The position numbers were made by a program, and so were the translations under genes. A DNA stretch of 64,000 nucleotides, taken from the NCBI RefSeq assembly GCF_014199525.1, contig NZ_JACHNU010000003.1, forward strand, positions 62,001 to 126,000, written 5' to 3'. Within the stretch, counting starts at the first letter, position 1, and each line of letters begins with the position of its first letter. The stretch is from Conexibacter arvalis. Lineage in GTDB: Bacteria > Actinomycetota > Thermoleophilia > Solirubrobacterales > Solirubrobacteraceae. Of this stretch, positions 1-8,404 are shown piece after piece. A model generated the notes under the pieces. The model saw only the letters and a list, made by a program, of their open reading frames with translations. It was not told the origin of the DNA and made no database searches.

Positions 1-158
1 GCGTCGGGCGGGTTGCCGACGTGCCAGGCGCCCGTGCCGGCGCTCTCGATCTCGATCTCGCCGGCCAGCCCGGCATCCGCGACGAGGCGCGTCATCACCG
101 CCTCCGCCGTCGGCGAGCGGCAGATGTTGCCGAGGCAGACGAACAGGATCCGGGTCAT
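1..158 (-). CDS. Low-molecular-weight protein-tyrosine phosphatase, N-terminal part (gene runs off the window)
   Basis: Reading leftward from the ATG at 158, the first residues are MTRILFVCLGNICRSP. This contains the C-x5-R-S P-loop of LMW phosphotyrosine phosphatases / arsenate reductase-like enzymes, with Cys8 as nucleophile and Arg14 binding phosphate. About 52 codons are present; the catalytic Asp near the C-terminus lies outside the window. The family dephosphorylates tyrosine phosphate in the cytoplasm and often controls exopolysaccharide kinases. The start overlaps the stop of the upstream sulfatase (ATGA), so the two are probably translationally coupled. Arsenate reductase is the main alternative; the surface-sugar hydrolase context favours a phosphatase. 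Confidence 0.85.
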   Translation of the reverse strand, partial: MTRILFVCLGNICRSPTAEAVMTRLVADAGLAGEIEIESAGTGAWHVGNPPD

Positions 159-1930
159 GGCAGCGGCGACTCCGCGCCCAGCCGCGAGGCGACCCGGCAG
201 CCGACGCCGGTGCAGGTCTTCATCGCGGCGACCGCCGCCGTCAGCCGCTCTCTGCGCGCCTCCGGCAGCGCGTCGTAGACGTTGTCGAGCTCGTCGGGAT
301 CGACGCGGCGGTCGTAGAACTCGCGCTCCCCGTCGGCGTACTCGACGTAGAGGCTGTCGCGCGTGCGCAGCGCCTCGTAGGTCGGCGGGTTGCCGCTGCC
401 GCGCGCCGGGAAGTCCGGGTCGGCCGGCGAGGTGACCGCTCCGCGGTGCTCGATCAGCGCCGCCCTGCGCCAGTCGGCCGGGGCCGGCAGGCCGCGCAGG
501 AACGGGACGAGGCTGCGCCCGTCGGCGGTCGCGGGCGCCGGCGTGCCGCCGAGCTCGGTGAAGGTCGGGCAGAGGTCGACGTTCTCCGCGATCTCGCTGA
601 CGACGCGGCCGGCGGGAACGCCGGGCCCGGTGACGACGAGCGGGACGCGGATGTCCGGGTCGTACGCCGTCAGCTTCCCGGGCGTGAGCCGGTGCTGGCC
701 CATGTGGAAGCCGTTGTCGGAGCTGAAGACCACATAGGTGTTGCGCGCGACGCCGAGCCGGTTGAGCTCGCGCCGGATCCGCCCGATCGCGCGGTCGACC
801 GACTGCACCGAGCGGACGCGGTTGCGGAAGTGCTCGTCGATCCGCTGCTGCTGCTCGTCGGTCAGGCGGCGGTGGCCTCGCAGCCACGACGGCTTGTCGG
901 AGATGTCCTCCTCGTTGAAGGAGGGCGTGCGCGGCGCCGTCACCGCCGAGAAGCGGCCGACGTCGCGCGGCGCCGGGGTCGACGGGGTGTGCGGCGTGAA
1001 GGTCGAGAGCTCCAGCATGAACGGCTGCCCCGCGCCGACGGCCGACGATATGAAGCCGATCGCGTCGCGGCGCAGGACCGTCGTGAGGTAGTCGCGCGGC
1101 TCCCAGCCCCTGCGCACGACGCGGCCCTCGCGCGCGATCCGGTAGCCGTAGCCCGGATAGCCGTTGCCGACGACCTTCCAGTCGGTCCAGCCCGGCGGCA
1201 CGTACGGCCGGCCGAGGGCGTCGCGCACGCGGGTCGGGTTGTACTGGTTCATGTACTTGCCCATCAGCGCGGTGCGGTAGCCGGCCTGCTGCAGCGACGT
1301 CGCGAAGGTGTCGCGCTCCTGCCCGCGGGCGCGGAAGGCGAGGAAGCCGCCGTCGTCGCCGGTGTTGCGGTAGATCCCGGTGTTGTGGGGGTACCGGCCG
1401 GTCAGGATCGACGCGCGCGAGGGGCAGCAGAGCGAGTTGGTGACGATGTAGTTGGAGAAGGTGACGCCCTCGCGCTGGAGCCGCTTGACGTTCGGCATGT
1501 AGTCGACGAGGTCCCACGAGAGGTCGTCGGTCAGCACGAAGACGATGTTCGGCTTGTTCGACGGCGGCGCGAGCGGGAACCGGCGGGCGGGCGCCTTGGC
1601 GCGGGAGCGCGGGAACGCGCGGGCGGGAATCCTGGCGCGGGCGCGCTTCTTGGCCCGCGCGAGCGCACGTGCGCCGGCCGGCTTCTTGGCGCGGGCGAGC
1701 TTCTTCGCGCGGGCGCTCGGTCGCGCACGGACGGGCTGCTTGGCGCGGCGGAGCGCGCGCTGCTGGGCGGCGGCGCGCTTCGCGCCGGCGGCGACCTGCT
1801 TGCCGGCGACCGCCTGCTCGCGGGCGGCGGAGGCCTTGCCGGCCGGGGCCCCGGCGGCGGTGGAGGGCAGCGGGACGCAGAGGATCGCGGCCGCGACGAG
1901 CGCGGCGAGCGTGGCACGACGGTGTCTCAT
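155..1930 (-). CDS. Exported sulfatase with formylglycine motif and a long basic linker
   Basis: 591 aa. Residues 1-27 form a Sec-type signal peptide. Residues ~30-115 are an Ala/Lys/Arg linker with repeats such as RAKKLARAKK. The sulfatase domain begins near residue 125 (NIVFVLTDDLSWD; Asp135/Asp136 are metal ligands). The C-C-P-S-R motif at 168-172 fits the C-x-P-S-R site where Cys168 would be converted to formylglycine. A second metal-site block (SSDNGFHMGQH) follows. The family hydrolyses sulfate esters, often on polysaccharides. The ATG overlaps the stop of the upstream sulfatase-like gene, and its own stop overlaps the phosphatase start, so three genes form one coupled unit. The basic linker would suit binding an anionic polymer (inference). 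Substrate unknown. Confidence 0.88.
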   Translation of the reverse strand: MRHRRATLAALVAAAILCVPLPSTAAGAPAGKASAAREQAVAGKQVAAGAKRAAAQQRALRRAKQPVRARPSARAKKLARAKKPAGARALARAKKRARARIPARAFPRSRAKAPARRFPLAPPSNKPNIVFVLTDDLSWDLVDYMPNVKRLQREGVTFSNYIVTNSLCCPSRASILTGRYPHNTGIYRNTGDDGGFLAFRARGQERDTFATSLQQAGYRTALMGKYMNQYNPTRVRDALGRPYVPPGWTDWKVVGNGYPGYGYRIAREGRVVRRGWEPRDYLTTVLRRDAIGFISSAVGAGQPFMLELSTFTPHTPSTPAPRDVGRFSAVTAPRTPSFNEEDISDKPSWLRGHRRLTDEQQQRIDEHFRNRVRSVQSVDRAIGRIRRELNRLGVARNTYVVFSSDNGFHMGQHRLTPGKLTAYDPDIRVPLVVTGPGVPAGRVVSEIAENVDLCPTFTELGGTPAPATADGRSLVPFLRGLPAPADWRRAALIEHRGAVTSPADPDFPARGSGNPPTYEALRTRDSLYVEYADGEREFYDRRVDPDELDNVYDALPEARRERLTAAVAAMKTCTGVGCRVASRLGAESPLP

Positions 1931-3405
1931 CTGCGTCCAAAGTAGGGCAAACGCTTCAGCCCTGTTGCGCGCAGCACGCGCTTGTAGATCACGTCGAGGA
2001 CCGGCATGTGGTCGCGCGCGACGTTGCGGACCTCGCCGGGGTCGCTTCTGAGGTCGAACAGCTCGCGGCCGCTGTTGTTGCCGTCGGCGATCATCGCCCA
2101 TCTGTCGTCGCGGTAGTACCAGTGGTTGGCGTAGCCGCCGAAGCAGAACGGGCGCTTGATGCGCGGGCTTGCGCCGGTCAGCAGCGGCGAGAGGTTCGAG
2201 CCGTTCATCGAGCTGGGCACCTTGGTCCCTGTCATCGACAGCACCGTCGGCCCGACGTCGTGCGGAGAGGCGAAGTAGTCCGTGCTCTGACCAGCGCGGC
2301 GGCGCTCGGGGGAGCGCAGGAAGAACGGCACCTGGATCAGCTCGGGATGGAGCTCGAGCGCCGGCTTGCCGGTCCAGCCGCGGTCGCCGAGCACCATCCC
2401 GTGGTCGCTCAGCAGCACGACGATCGTGTCGTCGGCGAGGCCGAGGTCGTAGAAGCGGCTGAGGAAGTGGCCGAGCCACGCGTCGGCCTGCGACACCGCC
2501 GCGGCGTACAGCTTCGGCAGCCGCTCGCGCTCCCCGGTACGCAGGTATCTCGCCGGGCGGTAGCGCACGTTCCCGGGCTCGAAGCCCTTGTAGGAGGAGT
2601 CGAGATAGAGGTCGCGGTACTTCTTCGCCGGCACCCACGGCTCGTGCGGGTCGAAGCTGTCGACGACGAGCGCGAACGGCCGCTTGGAGCGGCGGGCGCT
2701 GCCGAGCACGTCGAGCGCGTGGGTGAAGACGCGCGCGCAGCACTGGCGCCGCTCGTCGCGCCCCTCGCCGATGTTCGCGAGGTGCTGGCGCATCCCTCTC
2801 AGGTAGTGCGACGTGTGCATGTCGCGTGGGAGCCATCTGCGCGCGGTCGCCAGCGAGACGCTCGACGCCGGTCGCAGCGCGCCGACCTGGCCACCGAGCC
2901 GCGCGAAGCGGTCGACGCTTCTGCGCAGCGGCATCCACGACGGGTTGAACGCCAGGAACGGGTTGTCGGTCACGTAGCCGGTCCAATAGCCGCGCGCCCT
3001 CAGGGCTCTGAGCCACGTCGTCTCGCGCGCGCCGAGGCCGGTCCAGCCCGGCGAGCCCGGCAGGTTGCGCGTCGGGCGCCAGCTGGTCCACGGGTAGACG
3101 CGGCGGCTGGTCAACAGCGAGCGCCGCACCGGGACCGTCGGCATCGCCTCCGGGAAGGCGCGTGTGAAGCGCAGGCTCTCGCGCGCGAGCGCGTCGATGT
3201 TCGGCGTTCTGATCCAGCCGTTCCCGTTCGCGCCGACGTGGTCGTAGCGCAGCGTGTCGAGCACGATCACGAGCACGTTCGGGCCGTCGGGGATCCGCGT
3301 CGCGGCGCGGACCGGGGTCGGACGGGCGGACGTGAGCGCGGCGCCGCCGGCGACGCCGGCAGCCGCCGCGCCGAGAAACCGGCGACGGTCGATCCGTGAC
3401 TCCAT
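1927..3405 (-). CDS. Tat-exported sulfatase-superfamily hydrolase with Thr at the nucleophile position
   Basis: 492 aa. I chose ATG 3405 because MESRIDRRRFLGAAAAG is a textbook Tat signal (RR-x-F-L). The domain starts at NVLVIVLDTLRYDH (Asp50) and follows the sulfatase fold through LSDHGMVLGDRGW and its downstream Lys. Where sulfatases have C/S-x-P-x-R, this protein has T90-V-P-V-R94. Thr cannot be matured to formylglycine, but it is the nucleophile in phosphoryl-transferring relatives such as nucleotide pyrophosphatases and phosphoethanolamine transferases. A phosphodiesterase or phosphotransferase role is therefore plausible (inference). It is the first gene of the coupled three-gene unit. 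AGA arginine codons are frequent. An inactive sulfatase is the alternative. Confidence 0.8.
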   Translation of the reverse strand: MESRIDRRRFLGAAAAGVAGGAALTSARPTPVRAATRIPDGPNVLVIVLDTLRYDHVGANGNGWIRTPNIDALARESLRFTRAFPEAMPTVPVRRSLLTSRRVYPWTSWRPTRNLPGSPGWTGLGARETTWLRALRARGYWTGYVTDNPFLAFNPSWMPLRRSVDRFARLGGQVGALRPASSVSLATARRWLPRDMHTSHYLRGMRQHLANIGEGRDERRQCCARVFTHALDVLGSARRSKRPFALVVDSFDPHEPWVPAKKYRDLYLDSSYKGFEPGNVRYRPARYLRTGERERLPKLYAAAVSQADAWLGHFLSRFYDLGLADDTIVVLLSDHGMVLGDRGWTGKPALELHPELIQVPFFLRSPERRRAGQSTDYFASPHDVGPTVLSMTGTKVPSSMNGSNLSPLLTGASPRIKRPFCFGGYANHWYYRDDRWAMIADGNNSGRELFDLRSDPGEVRNVARDHMPVLDVIYKRVLRATGLKRLPYFGRR

Positions 3406-3452
3406 GCCGACTTGCGACACCTGAGCGCCGCGAAAGGTGCGGTCGTGCGCCA

Positions 3453-3491
3453 GCGGAGGACTGCGGAGGACTGCGGAGGACTGCGGAGGAC
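3453..3491. repeat. 10-bp tandem repeat, about 3.9 copies
   Basis: GCGGAGGACT is repeated perfectly head to tail in the leader between the sulfatase-like gene and the small membrane-protein gene. It is directly followed by GGAACCGTAGTTCTCCGC, which can pair back with a repeat unit (GCGGAG/CTCCGC). No function is evident. Confidence 0.9.
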
Positions 3492-3587
3492 GGAACCGTA
3501 GTTCTCCGCAGCGGGCGTGCGGGAGCGGGCGGCTGACGGCGGCGCGCCCGCGCGCCATCGTGGAGGCACCCGCGAAAGGAGCCTCCG

Positions 3588-3854
3588 ATGACGACCGCCG
3601 ACCGACCCCTCCCAGCCCCAGCCCCCGCCGCGCTCGAGGCGGCGGCCGAGGAGCAGCCGCTCGACAGCGGCGTCGCGCCGCTCCTGTTCGTCTTCCTCGT
3701 TCCGCTGCTGCTGATCGTCGGCCTCGTCCTGTGGATCGGCGCCGCGACGACGTGGCTGGTCGTCGGCATCACGATGGCGACGATCGGCGTGATGACGGGG
3801 CTCGTGATGCTCGCGATCAACCGCCTGCTCGCCGACGGCGGCGCCGAGCACTGA
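3588..3854 (+). CDS. Small two-TM membrane protein of unknown function
   Basis: 88 aa. The ATG is preceded by AAAGGAG at good spacing, a clear ribosome-binding site in a region where many genes lack one. The acidic N-terminal ~27 residues are followed by two hydrophobic segments (about 29-50 and 53-74) and a short polar tail. It stands alone between the sulfatase unit, transcribed away from it, and the Pat-like gene. No family recognised. Confidence 0.7.
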   Translation: MTTADRPLPAPAPAALEAAAEEQPLDSGVAPLLFVFLVPLLLIVGLVLWIGAATTWLVVGITMATIGVMTGLVMLAINRLLADGGAEH

Positions 3855-4040
3855 CCGGCGACGCCGCGGCGGTCTGTGGAGAGCCGCCTGCGGCGAGCCG
3901 TGCCGCGCCGCCGGGCGGGCCGGCCCGGCGGCGCGGCGTGACGTCCCGCCCGGCGCCGTCGGCAGCCGGCGGCGCGGCGTCGCCGTGGCCGTGCCGCGCT
4001 GGCGCGATGCCGGGCGGTGCCGCGCGTGGGCGCCATCGGG

Positions 4041-4046
4041 TATGAC
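4041..4046 (+). promoter_or_regulatory. -10-like hexamer TATGAC, 6 nt before GTG 4053
   Basis: TATGAC, then 6 nt, then GTG. The same geometry is seen at 9833 and 46128, and it implies a leaderless transcript. It decides the start at 4053 over the in-frame GTG at 4017. Confidence 0.5.
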
Positions 4047-4052
4047 CGAGAC

Positions 4053-6815
4053 GTGCCCGACGCGCCGCCGCAGAACGTGACCGTCCCCTCTCCGGAGGCG
4101 CTGGCGGCGCGCGCCGTCGACGTGGCGCTGCGCGACGGCGCGCCGATCCAGGTGCGGCCGGTCACCGCCGAGGACCTGCCGGCGCTGCGGACCTTCCTCG
4201 AGTCGCTCTCGGCCGACTCGCGGCGCCTGCGCTTCTTCACCCCCGCCGCCGACCTCGCCGCCGCCGCGCGCTGGGCCGCCGAGGTCGACCGCCACGAGCG
4301 CGACGGGCTGCTCGCCGCGACCGGCTCCGGCGAGATCGTCGGCCATGCCGCCTGGGCGCGGTTCGGCCCCGACCGCGCGGAGGTCGCCTTCGAGGTCGCC
4401 GAGACGATGCGCGGCAGGGGCCTGGCGACGATCCTGCTCGCCCACCTCGCCTTCGGCGCGCGTGCGCAGGGGATCACGACCTTCGTCGCGGAGGTGCTGC
4501 CGGAGAACCACAAGATGCTCGGCGTCTTCCGCGAGAGCGGGCTGCCGCTGCAGGTCTCCTCCGAGCCGGGCCTGCTGACGGTCGAGATGCCGACCGCCTT
4601 CACCGACGAGGCGCGCGAGCGCTTCCGCCAGCGCGAGCGGCTCGCCGCCGTCGCCGCGATGGACGCGGTGCTGCGCCCGCGCTCGATCGCCGTCGTCGGC
4701 GCGTCGCCCGATCCGGCGACGATCGGCGGCGCGCTGTTCGCCAGCCTCGTCGCCGCCGGCTTCACCGGCGCCCTGCACGCCGTCAACCGCCGCGGCCGCG
4801 CGATCGGCACCCATCACTGCCACCGCTCGCTCGACACCGTCCCCGGCGAGATCGACCTGGCCGTGCTCGCGATCCCGGCCGCCGACGTGCTGCAGGTCGC
4901 GCGCACCTGCGGCGAGCGCGGGGTCCGCGCGCTCGTCGTCGTCGCCGCCGGCTTCGCCGAGCGCGGCCCGGAGGGCGCCGCGCGCCAGCGCGAGCTGCTC
5001 GCGATCTGCCGCGGCGCCGGCATGCGGCTCGTCGGGCCCAACTGCCTCGGCGTCCTCAACACCGACGCCGAGGTGCGGCTCGACGCGACCTTCGCGCAGA
5101 CCGACCCGCCGCCCGGCGGCATCGGCCTGCTGTCGCAGAGCGGCGGCGTCGGGATCGCCCTGCTGGAGCAGGCGCGCACGCTCGGCGTCGGCATCTCCGC
5201 GTTCGCGTCGGTCGGCAACAAGGCAGACCTCTCCGGCAACGACTTCGTCGAGTGGGCCGAGCAGGACGGGCGCACCCGCGCGATCCTCCTCTACCTCGAA
5301 TCGTTCGGAAACCCGCGCAAGTTCGCGCGGATCGCGCGGCGGGTCGGCGAGCGCAAGCCGATCGTCGCCGTCAAGGCCGGGCGGACCGCGGCCGGCGCGC
5401 GCGCCGCGACCTCCCACACGGGCGCGCTGCTGGCCGGCTCGGAGCTGGCCGTCGCGGCGCTCTTCCGCCAGGCCGGCGTGCTGCGGGTCGACACGCTCGG
5501 CGAGCTGTTCGACCTCGCCGCGCTGCTGGAGCGCCAACCGCTCCCCGACGGCCGGCGCGTCGCGATCGTCACCAACGCCGGCGGCCCCGGCACGCTCGCC
5601 GCCGACGCCTGCCAGTCGGCCGGCCTCGAGCTGCCGCGCTTCGACGGCGAGCTGCGGGCGACGCTGGCGGAGGTCGTGCCGACGAGCGCCGGGCTCGGCA
5701 ACCCGGTCGACCTGCTTGTCGACGCGACGCCCGAGACCTTCGCCGGGGCGGTCGAGGCGATCGGCCGCTCCGGCGCCGTCGACGCGCTGATCGCCGTCTT
5801 CGTGCCGCGCCCGTTCGCACGCGCCAGCGACGTCGCGACGGCGCTGCGCGGCGCCGCCGCGGCGCTCGACGGGAAGATCCCGCTGCTGCCCGTCTTCATG
5901 ACCGGCGAGCTGTCGGAGCTCGCGCTCGAGCAGAGCGAGCAGATCGTCGGCAACGGCCAGGCGGCGCTGCCGCTGTTCCGCTATCCGGAGGAGGCGGCGC
6001 GGGCGCTGGCGCGGGCCGCCGACCACTCGGCCTGGCGGCGGCTGCCACGCGGCCGCCTCCCCGAGCTGCCCGGGATCCGCGCCGACGAGGCGGCCGCGAT
6101 CGTCGCCGAGGCGCTGGCGAGCCAGCCCGGGGGCGGCTGGCTCGACGCGCTGCGGACCCACCGCCTGCTCGCCTGCCACGGGCTGCCGCTGCCGGCCCAG
6201 CAGGTCGTCCGCAGCCCGACCGCGGCGGCGCGCGCCGTCACCGCGCTGGGCGGCCCGGTCGCGGTGAAGGCGCTGCTGCCGGGCGTCGTCCACACCTCCG
6301 ACCTCGGCGGGGTCCAGCTCGACCTGGCGGGACCGACCGCGGTCCGCCGCGCCGCGCGCGCGATGCGCGAGCGGCTGGAGCGCGACGGCCACCGGCTCGA
6401 CGGCTTCCTGGTGCAGCGGATGGCGCCCGCCGGGATCGAGCTGCTCGTCGGCTCGACGACCGACCCGCTGTTCGGCCCGGTCGTCGCCTGCGGCCTCGGC
6501 GGCCGGGCGGTCGAGCTGCTGAGAGACGTCGCGGTGCGGCTGGCGCCGGTGACCGACCGCGGCGCGCGCAACATGGTGCGCGAGCTGGCGACCTTCCCGC
6601 TGCTGGAGGGTTACCGCGGCGCGCCGGTCGTCGACGTCGCCGCGTTGGAGGAGGTCGTGATGCGCGTCGGGGTGCTCGCCGACGCGCACCCCGAGATCGT
6701 CGAGCTCGATCTCAACCCCGTCGTCGTCCACCCCGGCGGCGCCGTCGTCGTCGACGCGCGCGTCCGGGTCGCGCCGGCGGCCGAGCCGGCGCCGACGCCG
6801 GCGCTGCGGCGGTAG
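4053..6815 (+). CDS. Pat-like protein lysine acetyltransferase: N-terminal GNAT fused to an NDP-forming acyl-CoA synthetase
   Basis: 920 aa from GTG 4053 (leaderless start; in-frame GTG 4017 is the alternative). Residues ~30-190 are a GNAT domain with the acetyl-CoA loop RGRGLA. Residues ~205-340 are a CoA-binding Rossmann domain (SIAVVGASPDP). Residues ~345-680 are the succinyl-CoA-ligase-like region, including a SHTGAL block where ADP-forming synthetases carry the phosphorylated His. Residues ~690-900 are an ATP-grasp domain. E. coli PatZ has the GNAT at the C-terminus; the N-terminal placement is known from actinobacterial Pat proteins. The family acetylates lysines, classically inactivating acetyl-CoA synthetase. 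Monocistronic; it ends 17 nt from the convergent oxidoreductase gene. Confidence 0.85.
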   Translation: MPDAPPQNVTVPSPEALAARAVDVALRDGAPIQVRPVTAEDLPALRTFLESLSADSRRLRFFTPAADLAAAARWAAEVDRHERDGLLAATGSGEIVGHAAWARFGPDRAEVAFEVAETMRGRGLATILLAHLAFGARAQGITTFVAEVLPENHKMLGVFRESGLPLQVSSEPGLLTVEMPTAFTDEARERFRQRERLAAVAAMDAVLRPRSIAVVGASPDPATIGGALFASLVAAGFTGALHAVNRRGRAIGTHHCHRSLDTVPGEIDLAVLAIPAADVLQVARTCGERGVRALVVVAAGFAERGPEGAARQRELLAICRGAGMRLVGPNCLGVLNTDAEVRLDATFAQTDPPPGGIGLLSQSGGVGIALLEQARTLGVGISAFASVGNKADLSGNDFVEWAEQDGRTRAILLYLESFGNPRKFARIARRVGERKPIVAVKAGRTAAGARAATSHTGALLAGSELAVAALFRQAGVLRVDTLGELFDLAALLERQPLPDGRRVAIVTNAGGPGTLAADACQSAGLELPRFDGELRATLAEVVPTSAGLGNPVDLLVDATPETFAGAVEAIGRSGAVDALIAVFVPRPFARASDVATALRGAAAALDGKIPLLPVFMTGELSELALEQSEQIVGNGQAALPLFRYPEEAARALARAADHSAWRRLPRGRLPELPGIRADEAAAIVAEALASQPGGGWLDALRTHRLLACHGLPLPAQQVVRSPTAAARAVTALGGPVAVKALLPGVVHTSDLGGVQLDLAGPTAVRRAARAMRERLERDGHRLDGFLVQRMAPAGIELLVGSTTDPLFGPVVACGLGGRAVELLRDVAVRLAPVTDRGARNMVRELATFPLLEGYRGAPVVDVAALEEVVMRVGVLADAHPEIVELDLNPVVVHPGGAVVVDARVRVAPAAEPAPTPALRR

Positions 6816-6832
6816 GCGGCAGCGGTCGGCCG

Positions 6833-8404
6833 CTACCGCCGCGTCCCGAGCCGCCGCGCCAGCGCCGCCGGCAGCGGCGGGCGCCGCGCCAGGCCGACGC
6901 GGTCGTCGAGCAGCGCCGCTCTCGCCGCCGCGTCGCCCGGGACGCCGTGGACCGCGCCGCCCGGGAAGGTGGAGGCGCTGCCGAGGTAGAGCCCGCGCAG
7001 CGGCGTGCGGTACGGGCTGAGCGACGGCACCGGGCGGAAGACGAGCTGGTCGAGCGCGTAGCTGCCGCCGCCGACGTCGCCGCCGATCAGGTTCTCGTCG
7101 CGCGCCTCCAGGTCGCTCGGCTCCAGCACGTTGCGGGCGAGGATCCGATCGCGGAAGCCGGGCGCGAATCGCTCGACCTGCGCCTCGACCGCGGCGGAGG
7201 CCGCATCGACGTCGATCCCCTCCGGGACGTGCGTGTACGCCCAGGCGGTGTGCTTGCCGGCCGGCGCGCGGGTGGGGTCGGCGATCGACTGCTGGCCGAA
7301 CAGCAGGAACGGCCGCTCCGGCATCCGCCCGGCCTCGACCTCGAGCAGCGAGGCGCGGATCTCCTCCGCCTCCCCGCCGACGTGGACGGTGCCGGCGCGG
7401 CGGGCCGCCTCGGCCTCCCACGGCACGACCCCGTCGAGCGCCCAGTCGAGCTTCAGCGTGCGCGGTCCGGGGCGGAAGCGGACGAGCTTGCGCACGTAGG
7501 CGTCGGGCAGCGCCGCGCCGGCGAGCGCGACGAGCGCCTGCGGCGAGGTGTCGAGGATGGCCAGCGGCGCCTCGACGCGCGTCCCGTCGGCCAGCTCGAC
7601 GCCGCGCACGCGCCCGCCGGCCGCGTCGATCCGCGTGACGCGCGCCTCGGTGCGGGTCTCGCCGCCGAGCGCGCGCAGATGGCCGACGAGCGCTTCGGCG
7701 AGGCGACCGGCGCCGCCCTCCGGGCTCGGCCAGCCGACGGCGTGGCCGAGCAGGTTGAGGTACAGCCCCGAGATCGCGCTGCCGGCGCCCGCGACCGGCG
7801 CGTCGCCGTGGAGCGCCGCGCCGAACAGCCACGCCTTCGAGCCGCTGCTGCGGAACAGCTCGCGGCCGAGCGCGTCGGCGGAGCTGAGCAGCAGCCGCGT
7901 GAACTCGAGCGTCCCGTCGAGGCCGAGCCCGGCGAGCAGCTTCGCCCCGCCGGCGAGCGGCGGGAAGCCGCCGAGCATCGTGTCGCGCAGCGCGCCGAAC
8001 CGCCGCAGGTACGGCGCGACCAGCTCGCGCCAGCGCTCGCCGTCGCCGGGCGCGAGCGCGTCGAGGCTCGCCGCGGTCGCGCCGACGTCGCGGGCGAGCA
8101 CCGCCGCGCGTCCGTCGGCGAGCGGGTGGACCATCGCCAGCTCGGGATCGACCCAGCGCAGCCCGTGGTCGTGGAGCGGCATCCGCGCGAAGACCGGCGA
8201 GGCGGCGCCCGCGGGATAGACCGAGGAGAAGGTGTCGTGGTGGAAGCCCGGCAGCGTCAGCTCCTCGGTCGCGACCGCGCCGCCGAGCCGCGGCTGGGCC
8301 TCCAGCACGAGCACCGAGCGGCCGGCGCGGGCGAGCGCGATCGCCGCGGAGAGGCCGTTCGGCCCGCTCCCGACGACGACCGCGTCGTGGCGAGCGGCGC
8401 TCAC
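6833..8404 (-). CDS. FAD-dependent oxidoreductase of the phytoene-desaturase-like (CrtI/PYROXD2) family
   Basis: 523 aa. The N-terminal dinucleotide-binding fold reads VVVGSGPNGLSAAIALARAG with the downstream acidic residue in VLVLEAQPRLGG, as in NAD(P)/FAD oxidoreductases of the CrtI type. The C-terminus has the family's FAD-proximal ending (GLYLGSASTFPGGAVHGVPG). Length fits the family. No carotenoid genes surround it, so carotenoid desaturation is not supported. Its ATG overlaps the stop of the upstream unknown exported protein (ATGA), so the two are co-translated and likely act together. Confidence 0.8.
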   Translation of the reverse strand: MSAARHDAVVVGSGPNGLSAAIALARAGRSVLVLEAQPRLGGAVATEELTLPGFHHDTFSSVYPAGAASPVFARMPLHDHGLRWVDPELAMVHPLADGRAAVLARDVGATAASLDALAPGDGERWRELVAPYLRRFGALRDTMLGGFPPLAGGAKLLAGLGLDGTLEFTRLLLSSADALGRELFRSSGSKAWLFGAALHGDAPVAGAGSAISGLYLNLLGHAVGWPSPEGGAGRLAEALVGHLRALGGETRTEARVTRIDAAGGRVRGVELADGTRVEAPLAILDTSPQALVALAGAALPDAYVRKLVRFRPGPRTLKLDWALDGVVPWEAEAARRAGTVHVGGEAEEIRASLLEVEAGRMPERPFLLFGQQSIADPTRAPAGKHTAWAYTHVPEGIDVDAASAAVEAQVERFAPGFRDRILARNVLEPSDLEARDENLIGGDVGGGSYALDQLVFRPVPSLSPYRTPLRGLYLGSASTFPGGAVHGVPGDAAARAALLDDRVGLARRPPLPAALARRLGTRR

